Shown one piece after another: positions 17,333-26,094 of a stretch of 64,000 nt of DNA. The stretch's first letter is position 1. Each line of letters begins with the position of its first letter. This DNA is from Sphingomonas sp. AR_OL41 (lineage in GTDB: Bacteria > Pseudomonadota > Alphaproteobacteria > Sphingomonadales > Sphingomonadaceae). The notes beneath the pieces were generated by a model. That model was not told the origin of the DNA. It ran no database searches and saw only the letters and a program-made list of their open reading frames with translations. The stretch lies in contig NZ_JARYTI010000005.1 of NCBI RefSeq assembly GCF_029911635.1, forward strand, positions 1 to 64,000, given 5' to 3'. A program made the translations under genes and the position numbers.

Positions 17333-18658
17333 TCAGCGATAGGCGGTGATGCGCCCCTTTTGGTCGAGCGTGTAGAGCGTCGAATTGGCGACGATCGGCC
17401 CCAGCGAGAAAGGCGCCTTGGTCTCGATCACCTGCCCGACCGTTCCCGTGTCGGTCGATGCGAAGGCGATCTCCCCCAGCGAGTTGGTCAACGCAAGCCT
17501 GCCGCCGGCCAGGACGGGCCCGTACCAGGTGATCGGGTCCTTGTGCTTCTTCTCGCTGCGATAGTGACGCAGCTGGCTGATCCAGCGCACCTTGCCGGTC
17601 GAACGCGCGAGGCACACCAGACGCGCGTCATCGGTGACGATGAACACCCACTCGCCCGACACCCACGGCGTCGACAAGCCGGCGAAATTCTGTTCCCACA
17701 GCCGCTGGCCCGAAGTGATTTCGAGCGCGACCATCCGGCCGCCCTGCCCCAGCGCGAACACCACGCCGCGGTCGATCACCGGATCGGCATCGATATCGGC
17801 GAGCGAGGACACCGAGGTGGTCACGCTGGAGCGCGACAGTGCGTCCTGCCACAGCGTGGTACCGTTTTCGTAGCGATAGGCGTTGAGTTCGCCCGAGGAG
17901 AAGCCGGCGACGACGGTACCCTGGCTGCTCGCGGGCGCGGCGACGCCGAACACGCCCTGGCTCTCGATCGACCCTTGCTGGGCCCAGCTCTGCTTGCCGT
18001 CGTTCAGATGGAGCGCATAAAGCTGATTGTCCTGGCTGAGGACATAAAGATTGCCGTCGGCGATGGTCGGGGAGCCGCGCAACGGCGCGCCTGGCTTGGT
18101 ACGCCATTGCTCTGCCCCGGTCGTGGCGTTGAGCGCGACGACGTCGCCCAACCCATCGGTCCCATAGACCGCGCCGCTATCGTAGCTGACGCCGCCGCCA
18201 AAGCGAGCGGGTCGGTTGCGCTTGCTGGCCTTGGCGATTTCGGTGGTCCATAATTTGCTGCCGTCGGTCGCCTGGAAGGCATGCACCACGCCATCGACAT
18301 CCATCGCGAACAGCTTGCCGTCGGCAACGACCGGGGTCGCGGCAAGGCGCTGACGGTTCGAGCCGCCATTGATTTGCGCTGTCCATGCGCGCGACACGGT
18401 GGCACCGAGTGCGAGATGGCCAGTCGCCTTCGAGGCGCTGCCACCGGGCTGCGCCCAACTGTCATTCGCCTCGGCAGGCGGCAACAGCACCTGGACATCG
18501 GCAATGGTGCGATCTGAAATGACATCGCTCTCCGAGGCGAGGATCGGAATCCGCTCGCCAAGCACCGGCGTCTTGCGATGATGGCCCTTGAGCGCCGCGC
18601 AACCGCTCAGTGCCAGCGCCGCGACGCCGACCAGCAGCATCCTGTTCCTGATCATCAT
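17333..18658 (-). CDS. bamB: Outer membrane assembly lipoprotein BamB-like (PQQ beta-propeller)
   Basis: 441 residues. A lipoprotein signal ends at the lipobox LSGC (Cys about 20). The rest is a series of propeller blades with repeated Ala/Gly-Trp motifs (DGSKLWTTEIA, TGAEQWRTKPGA, NGTTLWQDALS, GQRLWEQNFAG, TGKVRWISQLR). BamB is a scaffold of the BAM beta-barrel assembly complex. Location between a YfgM-like TPR gene and der is the usual bamB context. The start overlaps the upstream stop (ATGATG); either of two adjacent Met codons could be used. Confidence 0.88.
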   Translation of the reverse strand: MMIRNRMLLVGVAALALSGCAALKGHHRKTPVLGERIPILASESDVISDRTIADVQVLLPPAEANDSWAQPGGSASKATGHLALGATVSRAWTAQINGGSNRQRLAATPVVADGKLFAMDVDGVVHAFQATDGSKLWTTEIAKASKRNRPARFGGGVSYDSGAVYGTDGLGDVVALNATTGAEQWRTKPGAPLRGSPTIADGNLYVLSQDNQLYALHLNDGKQSWAQQGSIESQGVFGVAAPASSQGTVVAGFSSGELNAYRYENGTTLWQDALSRSSVTTSVSSLADIDADPVIDRGVVFALGQGGRMVALEITSGQRLWEQNFAGLSTPWVSGEWVFIVTDDARLVCLARSTGKVRWISQLRHYRSEKKHKDPITWYGPVLAGGRLALTNSLGEIAFASTDTGTVGQVIETKAPFSLGPIVANSTLYTLDQKGRITAYR

Positions 18659-19347
18659 TGTGCCTTCTTTTCCTGATTGACCGACGCGCCGAGCGCCGCG
18701 GCCATGTCACCCGCGCGCTTGCGGATCGATTCGGGGACGCCATCGTCGGTCGACATCTGGCTGAACAGCTTCTGGGCGAGTTCGCGGCGGTTCATCTGGA
18801 TATAGGCCGCGCCGACGAGTTCGCCGGCGCTGCCGAACCACGGACTGCCCTTCTGCGCGAGCAGCCGAAGCCGATCGACCACCACTTGTGGCTTGAGCTG
18901 GTCATATTCGGCCGTGGTCTGTCGAATCAGCGCCAGGTCGCGAAACGGCTGGGCGATCGACTGATCGGCCGCAACCTCGGCGAATTTGGCGGCAGCTCCT
19001 TTGAGATCGTTCTTTTTCAACAGGGCATCGGCCTGCGCGAATCTCGCGACCGCGCGGTACCCGGGTGACCCCGACGCGGCGAGGTCAGTGTAGGCGGGTG
19101 CGGCCTGAGCGTCCTTGCCGGCGGCACTTTGGTCGTACGCGGCAAGCAGCTTCTCGCCCTCGGCGTTGCTGCGCTGCTGCTGATAATGCTGCCAATAGAG
19201 CCAGCCGCCCAACGCCGCGAGCCCGCCCAGCACAGCCAGCACGACCCAGCGGCCATAGCGGCGCCAGGCGGTGGCCAGTTGATCGCGACGCAGTTCTTCG
19301 TCGACCTCACGCAGAAAGGCTTCATTGGTATTCGGCGGAACAGCCAA
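18655..19347 (-). CDS. YfgM-like membrane-anchored TPR protein
   Basis: 230 residues from a TTG at 19347, chosen because CGGAG lies seven bases upstream and because it gives the usual short N-terminus before NEAFLREVDEELRRDQL. A single membrane helix (about 34-53) is followed by a periplasmic TPR-like helical region (GDLKGAAAKF-type repeats). This is the YfgM/DUF2133 family, linked to periplasmic chaperones and the Sec translocon in E. coli. ATG at 19401 would add 18 Arg/Leu-rich residues. Its stop overlaps the bamB start. Confidence 0.82.
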   Translation of the reverse strand: MAVPPNTNEAFLREVDEELRRDQLATAWRRYGRWVVLAVLGGLAALGGWLYWQHYQQQRSNAEGEKLLAAYDQSAAGKDAQAAPAYTDLAASGSPGYRAVARFAQADALLKKNDLKGAAAKFAEVAADQSIAQPFRDLALIRQTTAEYDQLKPQVVVDRLRLLAQKGSPWFGSAGELVGAAYIQMNRRELAQKLFSQMSTDDGVPESIRKRAGDMAAALGASVNQEKKAQ

Positions 19348-19418
19348 GCGTAACTCCGTACGGGCGAGGGGCGGGAAAGGCGCGGACCTTAGCTTCGGCA
19401 TTGCCTAAACGGAAGCGG

Positions 19419-20279
19419 TCAATCCTTGGGAAGGTAAATCTGCTCGACGCCCGGAAAAGTACGATCCCGGACGTCGGCGGCATAGGCCTGTGCTGCGGCC
19501 GAAATGCGGCCGGCAAGGTCATCATAGCGCTTCACGAAACGCGGCACGCGCTCGAACATGCCAAGCATGTCCTCGGCGACCAGTACCTGCCCATCGCACT
19601 GCGCGGACGCACCAATGCCGATCGTCGGGCACGCCACGCTGTTGGTGATCGCGATCGCGATCGGCTCGACAACGCCCTCGATCACAATGGCAAAGGCGCC
19701 GGCGTCGGCAATCGCGGTCGCGTCGGCGACGATCTTGGTGGCTTCGGCCTCGCTGCGGCCGCGCGCCCCATAGCCGCCGAGCGTGTTGACCGCCTGCGGC
19801 GTGAGACCGACATGGCCCATCACCGGAATACCGCGCTCGGCAAGGAACCGGACCGTGGGCGCCATCGCCGTACCGCCTTCGAGCTTCACCGCCGCCGCGC
19901 CGGTCTGCTTGAGCAGCCAGGCAGCACTTTCGAACGCCTTTTCCGGGCTCGCTTCGTAACTGCCGAACGGCATGTCGATGACGACGACGGCATGATAGCT
20001 GCCACGAACGACGGCGGCGCCATGCGCGCCCATCAGGTCGAGCGTGACGGGAACCGTCGAGGGCAGGCCGTAGATCACCTGGCCGAGGCTGTCGCCGACC
20101 AGCAGCATGTCGCAATGCGGATCGAGCAGCTGCGCGGTCCGCACGGTGTAGGCGGTCAGCATGACCAGCGGCTCACCGCCCTTGCGCTTGCGGATCGCCG
20201 GAACGGTCAGGCGCTTCATCGGCGCCGGCATCGGGTTTGCGCGGCTCGTCGCGGTGTCGATCGTGAAGGTCGTAGACAT
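19419..20279 (-). CDS. panB: 3-methyl-2-oxobutanoate hydroxymethyltransferase
   Basis: 286 residues. PanB transfers a hydroxymethyl group from 5,10-methylene-THF to ketoisovalerate, the first step to pantothenate. Hallmarks: [14 protein letters not shown], the Mg-binding [27 protein letters not shown] and PTIGIGAS. The expected catalytic Glu lies in the VIEGVVEP segment. It is monocistronic by spacing, about 70 bp downstream of the TPR gene start region. Confidence 0.96.
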   Translation of the reverse strand: MSTTFTIDTATSRANPMPAPMKRLTVPAIRKRKGGEPLVMLTAYTVRTAQLLDPHCDMLLVGDSLGQVIYGLPSTVPVTLDLMGAHGAAVVRGSYHAVVVIDMPFGSYEASPEKAFESAAWLLKQTGAAAVKLEGGTAMAPTVRFLAERGIPVMGHVGLTPQAVNTLGGYGARGRSEAEATKIVADATAIADAGAFAIVIEGVVEPIAIAITNSVACPTIGIGASAQCDGQVLVAEDMLGMFERVPRFVKRYDDLAGRISAAAQAYAADVRDRTFPGVEQIYLPKD

Positions 20280-20342
20280 GCGGGCGATCTAGCGAGGTCA
20301 CACAGGCCGCGCCAGCCTTGCCGATCCACGCGCCAAATCGGC

Positions 20343-20377
20343 TTGACTCGATGTTAGATATTTTTTACATTGAGTCA
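20343..20377 (+). promoter_or_regulatory. Promoter with overlapping 11-bp dyad operator for the membrane protein/XRE pair
   Basis: TTGACT (20343-20348) and TACATT (20366-20371) are spaced 17 bp, a good sigma-70-type promoter. The dyad TGACTCGATGT (20344-20354) and ACATTGAGTCA (20367-20377) matches at 10 of 11 positions with a 12-bp AT-rich spacer, so one arm covers the -35 and the other the -10. This is what an autorepressor site for the downstream XRE regulator would look like. Confidence 0.7.
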
Positions 20378-20401
20378 CATAAATCATGCATGGAGCTTGT
20401 T

Positions 20402-20812
20402 ATGTCGTTCAGGGAAAAGATCGCGTGGGTGTCGTTGGCGGGTATCGTCTTCGCCGGCATCCTGTACTTCGGCAATCTCGCGACGCATGACGCGCCGCAC
20501 GCCTATTTCGTCGGGCTGTTCGTCGCGGTGATCATCGCCCAGGCTGTCATCACGGCGCTGGCCGCGATCGTGGTCGCGGTGCTTGCGCCGGCCGACGCGC
20601 GTGCGCCGCGCGACGAACGGGACCGGGGCATTGCCCGGCTAGCCGCAGGTCAGAGCTATTATGCGTTGCTGATCGGCGTAATGGCCGCGGCGGTGACGAT
20701 CCATTTCGGGGTGAGCCTGTTCGGCATGCTCAACCTGTTGCTGGCGGTGATCATGCTGGCCGAGGCGTTGCGCTTTGCCTGTCAGATCGTCGCCTATCGC
20801 CGGGGCAACTGA
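20402..20812 (+). CDS. Four-helix membrane protein paired with an XRE regulator
   Basis: 136 residues from the ATG at 20402 (GGAG seven bases upstream). Four membrane helices (about 7-25, 36-60, 82-103, 106-128) separated by a charged cytoplasmic loop ARAPRDERDRGIAR. The family is unnamed to me, but small membrane proteins of this type next to a YozG-like XRE regulator occur widely. Three bases separate it from the regulator gene, so they form an operon under the dyad promoter at 20343. Confidence 0.7.
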   Translation: MSFREKIAWVSLAGIVFAGILYFGNLATHDAPHAYFVGLFVAVIIAQAVITALAAIVVAVLAPADARAPRDERDRGIARLAAGQSYYALLIGVMAAAVTIHFGVSLFGMLNLLLAVIMLAEALRFACQIVAYRRGN

Positions 20813-20815
20813 GCC

Positions 20816-21037
20816 ATGACCGGCACCCGCATCACCAACCAGATCCGCCTGCTGCGTTTCATGGCCGGCGAGATGACCCAGGCCGAACTGGGCGAGCGGA
20901 TCAGCATGACGCGCCAGACCATCGCCGCGATCGAGGCGGGGAAATATTCGCCGACCCTGGAAGCAGCATTTCGCATCGCGAAGGTCTTCGACAAGCCGCT
21001 CGACGCGGTATTTCAATGGGAGGGGGACGGTCTGTGA
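20816..21037 (+). CDS. Small XRE-family transcriptional regulator
   Basis: 73 residues, almost only a helix-turn-helix: ITNQIRLLRFMAGEMTQAEL, then RISMTRQTIAAIEAGKYSPTL, which is the standard XRE recognition region, and FDKPLDAVFQWE at the end. This is the YozG/YgzD-type short repressor. It likely binds the dyad overlapping the promoter at 20343-20377 and represses its own operon; that is inference from position and symmetry. Confidence 0.85.
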   Translation: MTGTRITNQIRLLRFMAGEMTQAELGERISMTRQTIAAIEAGKYSPTLEAAFRIAKVFDKPLDAVFQWEGDGL

Positions 21038-21049
21038 CCCCCCTCCCCG

Positions 21050-21484
21050 TCACCTGATCCAGCCGCGTCGCGCCGCGAGACCGGTGAACCACCATGCAAA
21101 GACGCCGAGCGCGACAATGAACGCCGGGAACGGTACCGTCACCATGAACCCCTTGTGGCTGATGATGTCGGTTGTCGCGAAGAGGTAGCCGAACTGTACG
21201 ACAATCGCGACCAGCGCGACGAGCATGATCGGTCTGGCGATCCGGGCCCGGGCCAACAAGGCGACGCCGCCAAGCACCGAACCGAACACGGCGACGGCGT
21301 AACACCAATTATACCAGGACGGCAGCGTCGCGTAGAGCGCGCGGTCATAGGCGGTTGCGTCGCCCATCGCGTCGGCGCCGAGCTTGAACTGCATGATACA
21401 GAAATAGCAACCGATCCCGTCCCACAGGATCAGCAGCACGGCGACGAGATAATACCAGGCCGGCGGTTTCGTTTCTAAAGCCAT
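21050..21484 (-). CDS. Four-helix membrane protein, unknown function
   Basis: 144 residues from an ATG preceded by GGGGAGG. Four hydrophobic helices (about 10-30, 55-75, 80-100, 110-135), with an aromatic WYYLVAVLLILWDGIGC first helix and a short charged C-terminus. It is convergent with the XRE gene and about 60 bp upstream of a DUF427 gene stop on the same strand. No family recognised. Confidence 0.65.
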   Translation of the reverse strand: MALETKPPAWYYLVAVLLILWDGIGCYFCIMQFKLGADAMGDATAYDRALYATLPSWYNWCYAVAVFGSVLGGVALLARARIARPIMLVALVAIVVQFGYLFATTDIISHKGFMVTVPFPAFIVALGVFAWWFTGLAARRGWIR

Positions 21485-21546
21485 CTCACCCTCCCCGATC
21501 GACACGCGAAACTGCGTCGAGCGGATCGGAAAGGCAAGCCGGGGTG

Positions 21547-21828
21547 TTACTCGACCGTCACGCCTTTCCAGAAGGCAAAGCGTCCCTTGATCTCGGCAGC
21601 TGCTGTTTTGGGCTCGGGATAATACCAAACGGCGTCGGCATTGCGCTTGCCGTCGACGACCAGCGATTTGTAGCTCGCGATACCCTTCCATGGGCAGTTT
21701 GTGTGCGTGTCGCTCGCTTCGAGCAGCGATTGATCGATGCTGTCGGCGGGGAAGTAGTGGTTGCCTTCGACGACGACGGTGTCGTCCGATTGCGCGATGA
21801 TCGCGCCGTTCCAGCGTGCGGTCGGCAT
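21547..21828 (-). CDS. DUF427 domain protein
   Basis: 93 residues. The pattern ARWNGAIIAQSDDTVVVEGNHYFP, then CPWKGIASYKSL and DAVWYYPEPKTAAAEIKGRFAF is the DUF427 fold. Function is unproven; members are small cytoplasmic proteins. It lies in a minus-strand run of small genes, 15 bp downstream of the ArsC-like gene stop. Confidence 0.9.
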   Translation of the reverse strand: MPTARWNGAIIAQSDDTVVVEGNHYFPADSIDQSLLEASDTHTNCPWKGIASYKSLVVDGKRNADAVWYYPEPKTAAAEIKGRFAFWKGVTVE

Positions 21829-21843
21829 CGTCCTAATCCTTGA

Positions 21844-22200
21844 TCAGCCCAGTCCGGCCGCGAGATAGGCATCCGGCTTGAACCCTACCAGTAGCGGCCC
21901 GCCGGATTCGAGCACCGGGCGCTTGATCATCGATGGCTGCGCGACCATCAGCGCGATCGCTTTTTCTTCATCGAGATCGATCTTCGCCGCATCGGGCAGT
22001 GCGCGAAACGTCGTGCCGGCGCGGTTGAGGAGGACTTCCCAGCCGACCATCCCCGCCCACGCGCGCAGTTTGTCAGGCGTAATGCCCGCCGCCTTGTAGT
22101 CGTGGAAGGCATAGCTGATGCCGTGCGCATCGAGCCAGGTGCGCGCCTTCTTGATCGTGTCGCAATTCTTGATCCCGTACATCGTGGTCGTCATCGTCAT
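21844..22200 (-). CDS. ArsC/Spx-like (YffB) reductase family protein
   Basis: 118 residues. MYGIKNCDTIKKARTWLDAHGI gives the single-Cys YffB signature (ArsC-related, no CX2C), followed by RAGTTFRALPD and the QPSMIKRPVLE motif that contains the substrate-binding Arg. Members are glutathione-linked thiol enzymes of uncertain substrate. The ATG at 22200 overlaps the acetyltransferase stop by four bases. Confidence 0.88.
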   Translation of the reverse strand: MTMTTTMYGIKNCDTIKKARTWLDAHGISYAFHDYKAAGITPDKLRAWAGMVGWEVLLNRAGTTFRALPDAAKIDLDEEKAIALMVAQPSMIKRPVLESGGPLLVGFKPDAYLAAGLG

Positions 22201-22619
22201 TCTTTCAGGAATTTGCCCATCGTCACGACCGGTTGCGGTTCGAGGCCCAGCGCGGCGTAGAAGGCGAGCGCTTCGGCATTGCCCTCGCGCACCATCAACT
22301 GCAGTTTCGGCGCACCGCGTTGGCGCAGCCACGCCTCGGCCGCCGCCATTAACGCGCGGCCCAGGCCGGATCGCTGACGATCGGGTGCCACCGCGAGACA
22401 ATAGATCCAGCCGCGATGACCGTCGTCACCGACCATCACGCTGGCGATGATCGCGCCGGCATCGCGAACGGCGAGAATGGTCGAGCTGGCCCCGGCAATC
22501 GCACGATCGAAATCCGCGCGCGGATCGTTCCACGGACGGGTAAGACCGCACGCCTGCCACAGGGCGATGACCGAGGCCGCGTCGGACGATTGCGCGGTTT
22601 CCACTGTTAAATCGAGCAT
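22197..22619 (-). CDS. GNAT-family N-acetyltransferase
   Basis: 140 residues. The acetyl-CoA-binding motif is clear: CLAVAPDRQRSGLGRALMAAAEAWL (R/QxxGxG/A form), with MVREGNAEALAFYAALGLEP at the C-terminus. The substrate cannot be told; the domain is close to RimI/YpeA-type enzymes. It is first in a small operon with the ArsC-like gene. Confidence 0.88.
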   Translation of the reverse strand: MLDLTVETAQSSDAASVIALWQACGLTRPWNDPRADFDRAIAGASSTILAVRDAGAIIASVMVGDDGHRGWIYCLAVAPDRQRSGLGRALMAAAEAWLRQRGAPKLQLMVREGNAEALAFYAALGLEPQPVVTMGKFLKE

Positions 22620-22736
22620 GTGGCAACCATGCCGCCCGCAAGGTGCATCGTCCAGTAACGTCGTTCGACCCGTGTTACGTCGCGGAAATTCCGTTATACC
22701 GTCGTAAAACGATAGGACTCTTGGGGGAGATGATCG

Positions 22737-24653
22737 GTGCGGCGATTGAGCAGCAGCATCGCGATATTGCTGGCAGGCGCGGCAAGTCCCGCGCTCGCGC
22801 AGGACCGGACCAGCGACAATGCGGTGACCCAGGCAGAGGATGCGTTCGGCTTCAGCGTCGGGCGCGAATCGCTCGGAATCTACAATGCCGGCAACGCGCG
22901 CGGTTTCTCACCCAGCGCGGCGGGCAACGTCCGGATCGACGGCCTGTATTTCAGTTCGTCCTACGACCTCAACAGCATCGTCCTCGATTCCACGAGCATC
23001 AAGGTCGGCCTGTCGGCACAGGGTTATCCCTTCGCCGCGCCAAGCGGGATCGTCGATCTGTCGCTGCGGCGGCCGCAGGGCAATGGCGCGTCGATCATCG
23101 TCAACGGTGACAGCTACAGCAGCGCCGGGATCGAAATCGACGGCTCGCTGACGCTGAACCAACATCTCGCCATCGGCTATGGCGTCACCGCCAGCCGCGT
23201 GGCTTTTCCCGACGGGACCGCCAATTTCAACCATGGCCAGGGGCTGATCGCGCAGTGGCGGCCGGCGTCGGGCGTCGAGATCGTGCCGTTCTGGACGCTC
23301 AACAACGACTATGACGACGAGGCCGGCCCGTTCCTGATTCCGGGCGGCGCCTATCTGCCGCCACTCCCGCCGGAGCATCGCTTCGACGGACCCAGCTGGG
23401 TCGATTACCGCTATACGGCCACCAACCACGGCGTCGTCGCCTCCTACGCGGCTAGCAAGACCTGGCTGGTGCGCCTCGGCGCGTTCCGTTCGGTGTTCGA
23501 CCAGAAGACCGGCTACGCCAATCTGCTCGTCGACATCCAGCCCGACGGCACCGCCGAACGGATTGTCGAAGCCGACCCGCGGCTCAAGAACCAGTCGCTG
23601 AGTGGCGAGATGCGCGTGACCCACAGCATCACCGACGGACCGCGGCTTCACGTCATCCATCTCAGCGTGCGCGAGCGCAGCGCGCGGCGGCAATATGGCG
23701 GCTCCGGCGTGGTCGATCTCGGACCGGCGCGGATCGGTGTCACCGAACAGGCGCCGAAGCCCGCCTTCACCTTCGGCCCGCTGTCGCGCGACCATGTGCA
23801 GCAAACGACGGTCGGCCTGGCCTATGACGGCCGTTGGAAGGGCGTGGGCGAGATCGGCTTCGGCATTTCGCGCGCCGACTACCGCAAGAGCGTCGATCTC
23901 CCCGGCATTCCGACCGTCACGAACCGGGCTCGGCCGTGGCTGTACAATGCGACCGCAGCCGCCAACCTCTCGGCGAAACTGACGGTCTATGCGGGATATG
24001 CGCGCGGGCTCGAGGAAAGCGGCATTGCGCCGGCCGGGGCGAGCAACCGCAATCAGCCGCTGCCCGCGATCCTGACCGAGCAAAAGGATGCCGGCGTGCG
24101 TATCGTTCTCGCACCGGGCCTCAAGGCGGTTGCGGGCGTCTTCGACCTGCGCCGGCCCTATTTCAGCTTCGATGGCGGCGGCACTTTCACCCAGGTCGGC
24201 ACGATCCGCAGCCAGGGCGCCGAATTCTCCGTCTCGGGCAAGCTCACCTCGCGGCTCGACCTGGTCGGCGGCGGCGTCTTCCTGCGCCCGCGCGTAGTGC
24301 GCAGCGCCAGTGCCGTCGGGGCGATCGGCGACCGGCCGGTCGGGTTGTCGAGCCATTTGCTGATCGCCAATCTCAACTGGCGCGTGCCGGGGCTGAACGG
24401 ACTGTCGCTCGACGTGGCGACGGTGCACCGCGGCGCGACGCCTGCGACGACCGACAATCGCGTCATCCTGCCGGCGCGCGCGAGGGTCGATCTCGGCGGG
24501 CGCTATCGCTTCAAGCTCGCGAAGCATGACGCGACCTTCCGGCTGCAGATGAGCAATGTCTTCGACCAGATAGGTTTCGGTATTGCCGGTTCGGGCGTCT
24601 ATACCGGCATTTCCGGCCGCTATGTGACGGGTTATCTCGCGATCGATGTCTGA
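22737..24653 (+). CDS. TonB-dependent receptor-like outer-membrane protein
   Basis: 638 residues from a GTG at 22737 with GGGGGAG upstream. A signal peptide ends ASPALA (about 21). A plug-like region (NAGNARGFSPSAAGNVRIDGLYF, then GIVDLSLRRP) precedes a long beta-strand domain with extracellular loops and a C-terminal GRYVTGYLAIDV. The plug is short and the TonB box is not obvious, so it is an atypical member. No adjacent uptake partner identifies the ligand. Confidence 0.75.
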   Translation: MRRLSSSIAILLAGAASPALAQDRTSDNAVTQAEDAFGFSVGRESLGIYNAGNARGFSPSAAGNVRIDGLYFSSSYDLNSIVLDSTSIKVGLSAQGYPFAAPSGIVDLSLRRPQGNGASIIVNGDSYSSAGIEIDGSLTLNQHLAIGYGVTASRVAFPDGTANFNHGQGLIAQWRPASGVEIVPFWTLNNDYDDEAGPFLIPGGAYLPPLPPEHRFDGPSWVDYRYTATNHGVVASYAASKTWLVRLGAFRSVFDQKTGYANLLVDIQPDGTAERIVEADPRLKNQSLSGEMRVTHSITDGPRLHVIHLSVRERSARRQYGGSGVVDLGPARIGVTEQAPKPAFTFGPLSRDHVQQTTVGLAYDGRWKGVGEIGFGISRADYRKSVDLPGIPTVTNRARPWLYNATAAANLSAKLTVYAGYARGLEESGIAPAGASNRNQPLPAILTEQKDAGVRIVLAPGLKAVAGVFDLRRPYFSFDGGGTFTQVGTIRSQGAEFSVSGKLTSRLDLVGGGVFLRPRVVRSASAVGAIGDRPVGLSSHLLIANLNWRVPGLNGLSLDVATVHRGATPATTDNRVILPARARVDLGGRYRFKLAKHDATFRLQMSNVFDQIGFGIAGSGVYTGISGRYVTGYLAIDV

Positions 24654-24680
24654 CCGGCGACCGACCTGACCCTGCTCGAC

Positions 24681-25091
24681 TCAGGTGAAGGTCAGCGTCC
24701 CGCGACGTTCCACGAAGCGCCAGCCTTCACCCGCCACGCGCAGGAAGCGATCGGCAAAGCCACCCACGAGCGGCGCGGCGTCGGCGGCGGTGAACAGCAG
24801 CATCGCACTCGTCGCCTCAGCTTCATCGCGACCGACGACGGTGACAACGATGTTCGCGCAGACGTGCCGCGTGGTTCGGCGCGGGCGCGATTCGAAGGCA
24901 GCAAGGATCGCGGCACGCCCGATGATCGGCGCGTCGGGCGCGGTCGGGCGCGTCATGCTGCCGTCCTCGGCGTAGAGCGCCGCCACCTCGGGCCAGCGGC
25001 CCTCGTCGTTGAGCATCGCATAGAGATTGATCAGCCGCGCACAGTCCCACTCGATGGCGCGGCGCTCGTCCTCGGTCATCTCATCGGCCAT
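24681..25091 (-). CDS. SnoaL/NTF2-like protein divergent from ferB
   Basis: 136 residues with the NTF2-like cone: a helical start RRAIEWDCARLINLYAMLNDEGR, then ALYAEDGSMTRP, and a C-terminal strand GWRFVERRGTLTF. The Asp of YAEDG and following residues match SnoaL_4-type proteins. Start at 25091 is chosen because GGGAG lies six bases upstream. It is divergent from ferB across the operator at 25155, so it is likely co-regulated with ferulate catabolism; its reaction is unknown. Confidence 0.72.
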   Translation of the reverse strand: MADEMTEDERRAIEWDCARLINLYAMLNDEGRWPEVAALYAEDGSMTRPTAPDAPIIGRAAILAAFESRPRRTTRHVCANIVVTVVGRDEAEATSAMLLFTAADAAPLVGGFADRFLRVAGEGWRFVERRGTLTFT

Positions 25092-25154
25092 CGTCATTCT
25101 CCCTTTCATTTCCCTGTCCGGTTTCGCCCTTGCCGCTTCGGCGCGACCTGATAT

Positions 25155-25171
25155 TGTATGCCAGTGATACA
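25155..25171. promoter_or_regulatory. MarR-type operator candidate TGTAT-N7-ATACA (ferB/NTF2 divergent promoter)
   Basis: TGTATGCCAGTGATACA at 25155-25171 is a perfect 5-bp dyad with 7-bp spacer, flanked by AT on both sides. It lies 35 bp before the ferB start. Related sites occur before ferA, marR/ligV and other lignin genes in the window. Confidence 0.7.
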
Positions 25172-25205
25172 TATTCCGGCACTGCCGGCAACAGGAGCGC
25201 GTAGC

Positions 25206-26036
25206 ATGAGCACATCAGACGTCGTCACATATCGGGTCGAGGACCGCATCGCCTGGGTGTATTTCGCGCGGCCCGACAAGCGCAACGCGATGAGCCCGAC
25301 GCTCAACCGCCGCATGATGGAGGTGCTCGACGAGCTCGAATATCGCGACGATGTCGGCGTGCTGGTGCTCGGCGGTGAAGGCACGGCATGGTCGGCGGGC
25401 ATGGATCTCAAGGAATATTTCCGCGAGACCGAATCGCAGGGCCTGCGCGGCGTGCGTCAGTCGCAGCGCGAAAGCTATGGCTGGTTCCGCCGCCTGCGCT
25501 GGTTCCAGAAACCGACGATCGCGATGGTCAATGGCTGGTGCTTCGGCGGCGGCTTTGGCCCGCTGTTCGCCTGCGATCTCGCGATCACCGCGGACGAGGC
25601 GCAATTCGGCCTGTCCGAGATCAACTGGGGCATCCTGCCGGGCGGCGGCGTCACCAAGGTGGTGGTCGACCTGCTGGCGATGCGCGATGCGATGTGGATG
25701 ACGCTGACCGGCGAACTGATCGACGGCAAGAAGGCAGCCGAGTGGCGCCTGGTCAACGAGAGCGTGCCGCTGGAGCGGCTCGAGGCGCGCGTGCTCGAAG
25801 TCGCGCAGCTGCTGCTCAAGAAGAACCCCGTCGCGCTCAAATTCGCCAAGGATGCCGTGCGGCGCGTCGGTACGATGACCTATGACGAGGCCGAGGATTA
25901 TCTCGTGCGGATGCAGGAAGCCGCCAACTTCCACGACAAGACCGATGGCCGCAAGGAAGGCATCCGCCAGTTCATCGACGAGAAGAGCTACAAGCCGGGT
26001 CTCGGCTCTTACGACCGGACCAAGGCGGAAGGCTGA
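25206..26036 (+). CDS. ferB: Feruloyl-CoA hydratase/lyase (p-hydroxycinnamoyl-CoA type)
   Basis: 276 residues, exactly the size of the hydroxycinnamoyl-CoA hydratase-lyase group of crotonases. It adds water to feruloyl-CoA and cleaves it to vanillin and acetyl-CoA. Hallmarks: GGEGTAWSAGMDLKEYF oxyanion segment, NGWCFGGGFGPLFACDLAI, FGLSEINWGILPGGGV with the catalytic Glu, and a C-terminal GRKEGIRQFIDEKSYKPGL tail diagnostic for this subgroup. AGGAG precedes the ATG at 25206. It converges on ferA through a shared hairpin, whereas SYK-6 has ferB and ferA in one operon. Confidence 0.93.
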   Translation: MSTSDVVTYRVEDRIAWVYFARPDKRNAMSPTLNRRMMEVLDELEYRDDVGVLVLGGEGTAWSAGMDLKEYFRETESQGLRGVRQSQRESYGWFRRLRWFQKPTIAMVNGWCFGGGFGPLFACDLAITADEAQFGLSEINWGILPGGGVTKVVVDLLAMRDAMWMTLTGELIDGKKAAEWRLVNESVPLERLEARVLEVAQLLLKKNPVALKFAKDAVRRVGTMTYDEAEDYLVRMQEAANFHDKTDGRKEGIRQFIDEKSYKPGLGSYDRTKAEG

Positions 26037-26050
26037 TCGCACGACAGACC

Positions 26051-26087
26051 GAGAGGCAGGCGGCGGAACATCCCGCGCCTGCCTCTC
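26051..26087. terminator. Bidirectional hairpin between convergent ferB and ferA
   Basis: GAGAGGCAGGCG (26051-26062) and CGCCTGCCTCTC (26076-26087) are perfectly complementary over 12 bp with a 13-base loop, in a 58-bp gap between the two stop codons. It can fold from either strand and so can serve both genes. Confidence 0.75.
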
Positions 26088-26094
26088 CGGTTGA

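Noticed and set aside
20343..20377. Dyad considered as a transcription terminator for panB
   Set aside because: panB runs the other way, and the dyad overlaps a well-spaced promoter facing the membrane/XRE operon.
22908..24527. 539-residue minus-strand frame inside the TonB-receptor-like gene
   Set aside because: Arg/Asp/Ala-rich with no domain; the plus strand has signal peptide and barrel strands.
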